A stretch of 64,000 nucleotides of DNA. Origin: Clostridium sp. DL-VIII. Lineage in GTDB: Bacteria; Bacillota; Clostridia; Clostridiales; Clostridiaceae. Where the stretch lies: contig NZ_CM001240.1 of the NCBI RefSeq assembly GCF_000230835.1, positions 3,855,779-3,919,778 on the forward strand, read 5' to 3'. Shown piece after piece: positions 63,904 through 64,000 of the stretch. Below the pieces are notes generated by a model that worked only from the letters and a program-made list of their open reading frames with translations, ran no database searches and had not been told where the DNA came from. The position numbers were made by a program, and so were the translations under genes. Within the stretch, counting starts at the first letter, position 1; each line of letters starts with the position of its first letter.

Positions 63904-64000
63904 TTATATTACTAATTGCAATTCACGTATTTTCTCTAAAATATCCCTAATCTTAAATCTTGCTATTTCAATAGAGCTTTCATCTATTAATATCTCTGGT
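63904..64000 (-). CDS. Partial CDS, C-terminus of unknown protein
   Basis: The last 32 codons of a minus-strand gene entering from beyond the window edge, reading PEILIDESSIEIARFKIRD near the edge and ending REL-QLVI before TAA. It has regular codon use and a clean stop about 45 bp upstream of fliB. The peptide is helical and amphipathic. Too short to assign, but its position suggests an operon with fliB. Confidence 0.5.
   Translation of the reverse strand, partial: PEILIDESSIEIARFKIRDILEKIRELQLVI

Overview
The window reads as the chromosome of a spore-forming, strictly anaerobic Clostridium, most likely C. beijerinckii or a close relative. The evidence is very low GC, strong AGGAGG ribosome-binding sites, an alpha/beta-type small acid-soluble spore protein, a PdaB-type deacetylase, T-box leaders, and an [FeFe] hydrogenase with an SLBB domain. 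At the positions I remember as functionally important in the oxygen-tolerant C. beijerinckii enzyme CbA5H, this hydrogenase carries the same residues (L364, C367, P386, A561). There is no rRNA, tRNA, CRISPR array, intact insertion sequence or prophage. Most of the window is ordinary core chromosome on the minus strand. Layout: 0-7 kb holds a two-component system, an RluF-type pseudouridine synthase, a DUF218 protein, Hsp33, a methyltransferase and the spore protein. 7.5-14.3 kb is a lysine/diaminopimelate locus using the acetylase branch (asd-dapA-dapB, a patA-like aminotransferase, dapH), interrupted by ppnP and a second aminotransferase on the opposite strand. 14.4-25 kb carries an SSB-like protein, the deacetylase, DUF4364, a beta-propeller, a TSCPD protein, a HIRAN-domain protein, folC, an aminotransferase, terC and an HD hydrolase. 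25-29 kb is valS with its promoter and T-box. 29-34 kb is accessory: an unrecognised 405-aa protein with two tiny downstream ORFs, DUF1062 and CD3324-like genes, a truncated flavin reductase, and an EFR1 ferredoxin divergent from a TetR regulator. 34-42.5 kb has repair, hydrolase and deformylase genes, then a Bce-type antimicrobial-peptide sensing and efflux module (kinase, regulator, ABC transporter) split by a GT39-like membrane glycosyltransferase and a candidate small RNA. 43-50 kb holds a lysyl-tRNA synthetase remnant, a PanE-like reductase with its TetR regulator, Tim44-like and DUF1648 membrane proteins, and a T-box-controlled aspS-patB operon. 50-64 kb has a DUF47-Pit phosphate uptake pair, the hydrogenase, a siroheme reductase-like protein, a DUF1858 protein under a probable HcpR operator, HAD hydrolases and a FliB-type lysine methylase. 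The observations most worth following are regulatory. (1) The DUF1062 and CD3324-like genes each follow a paralogous leader module: an 8-codon ORF with its own Shine-Dalgarno, ending GCA-TAG inside a conserved hairpin that competes with a second hairpin, and a last stem touching the gene's ribosome-binding site. This looks like duplicated ribosome-mediated (antibiotic-type) attenuation. (2) A family of roughly 45-72-nt palindromic units (GGAAAC...AAATC-loop-GATTT) has accumulated around valS: two in Stem I of its T-box, two in tandem in its 5' leader, one downstream. (3) A MITE-like element of about 160 bp occurs three times, twice 35-50 bp upstream of a start codon and once as a deleted copy that supplies the stop codon of the HIRAN gene.
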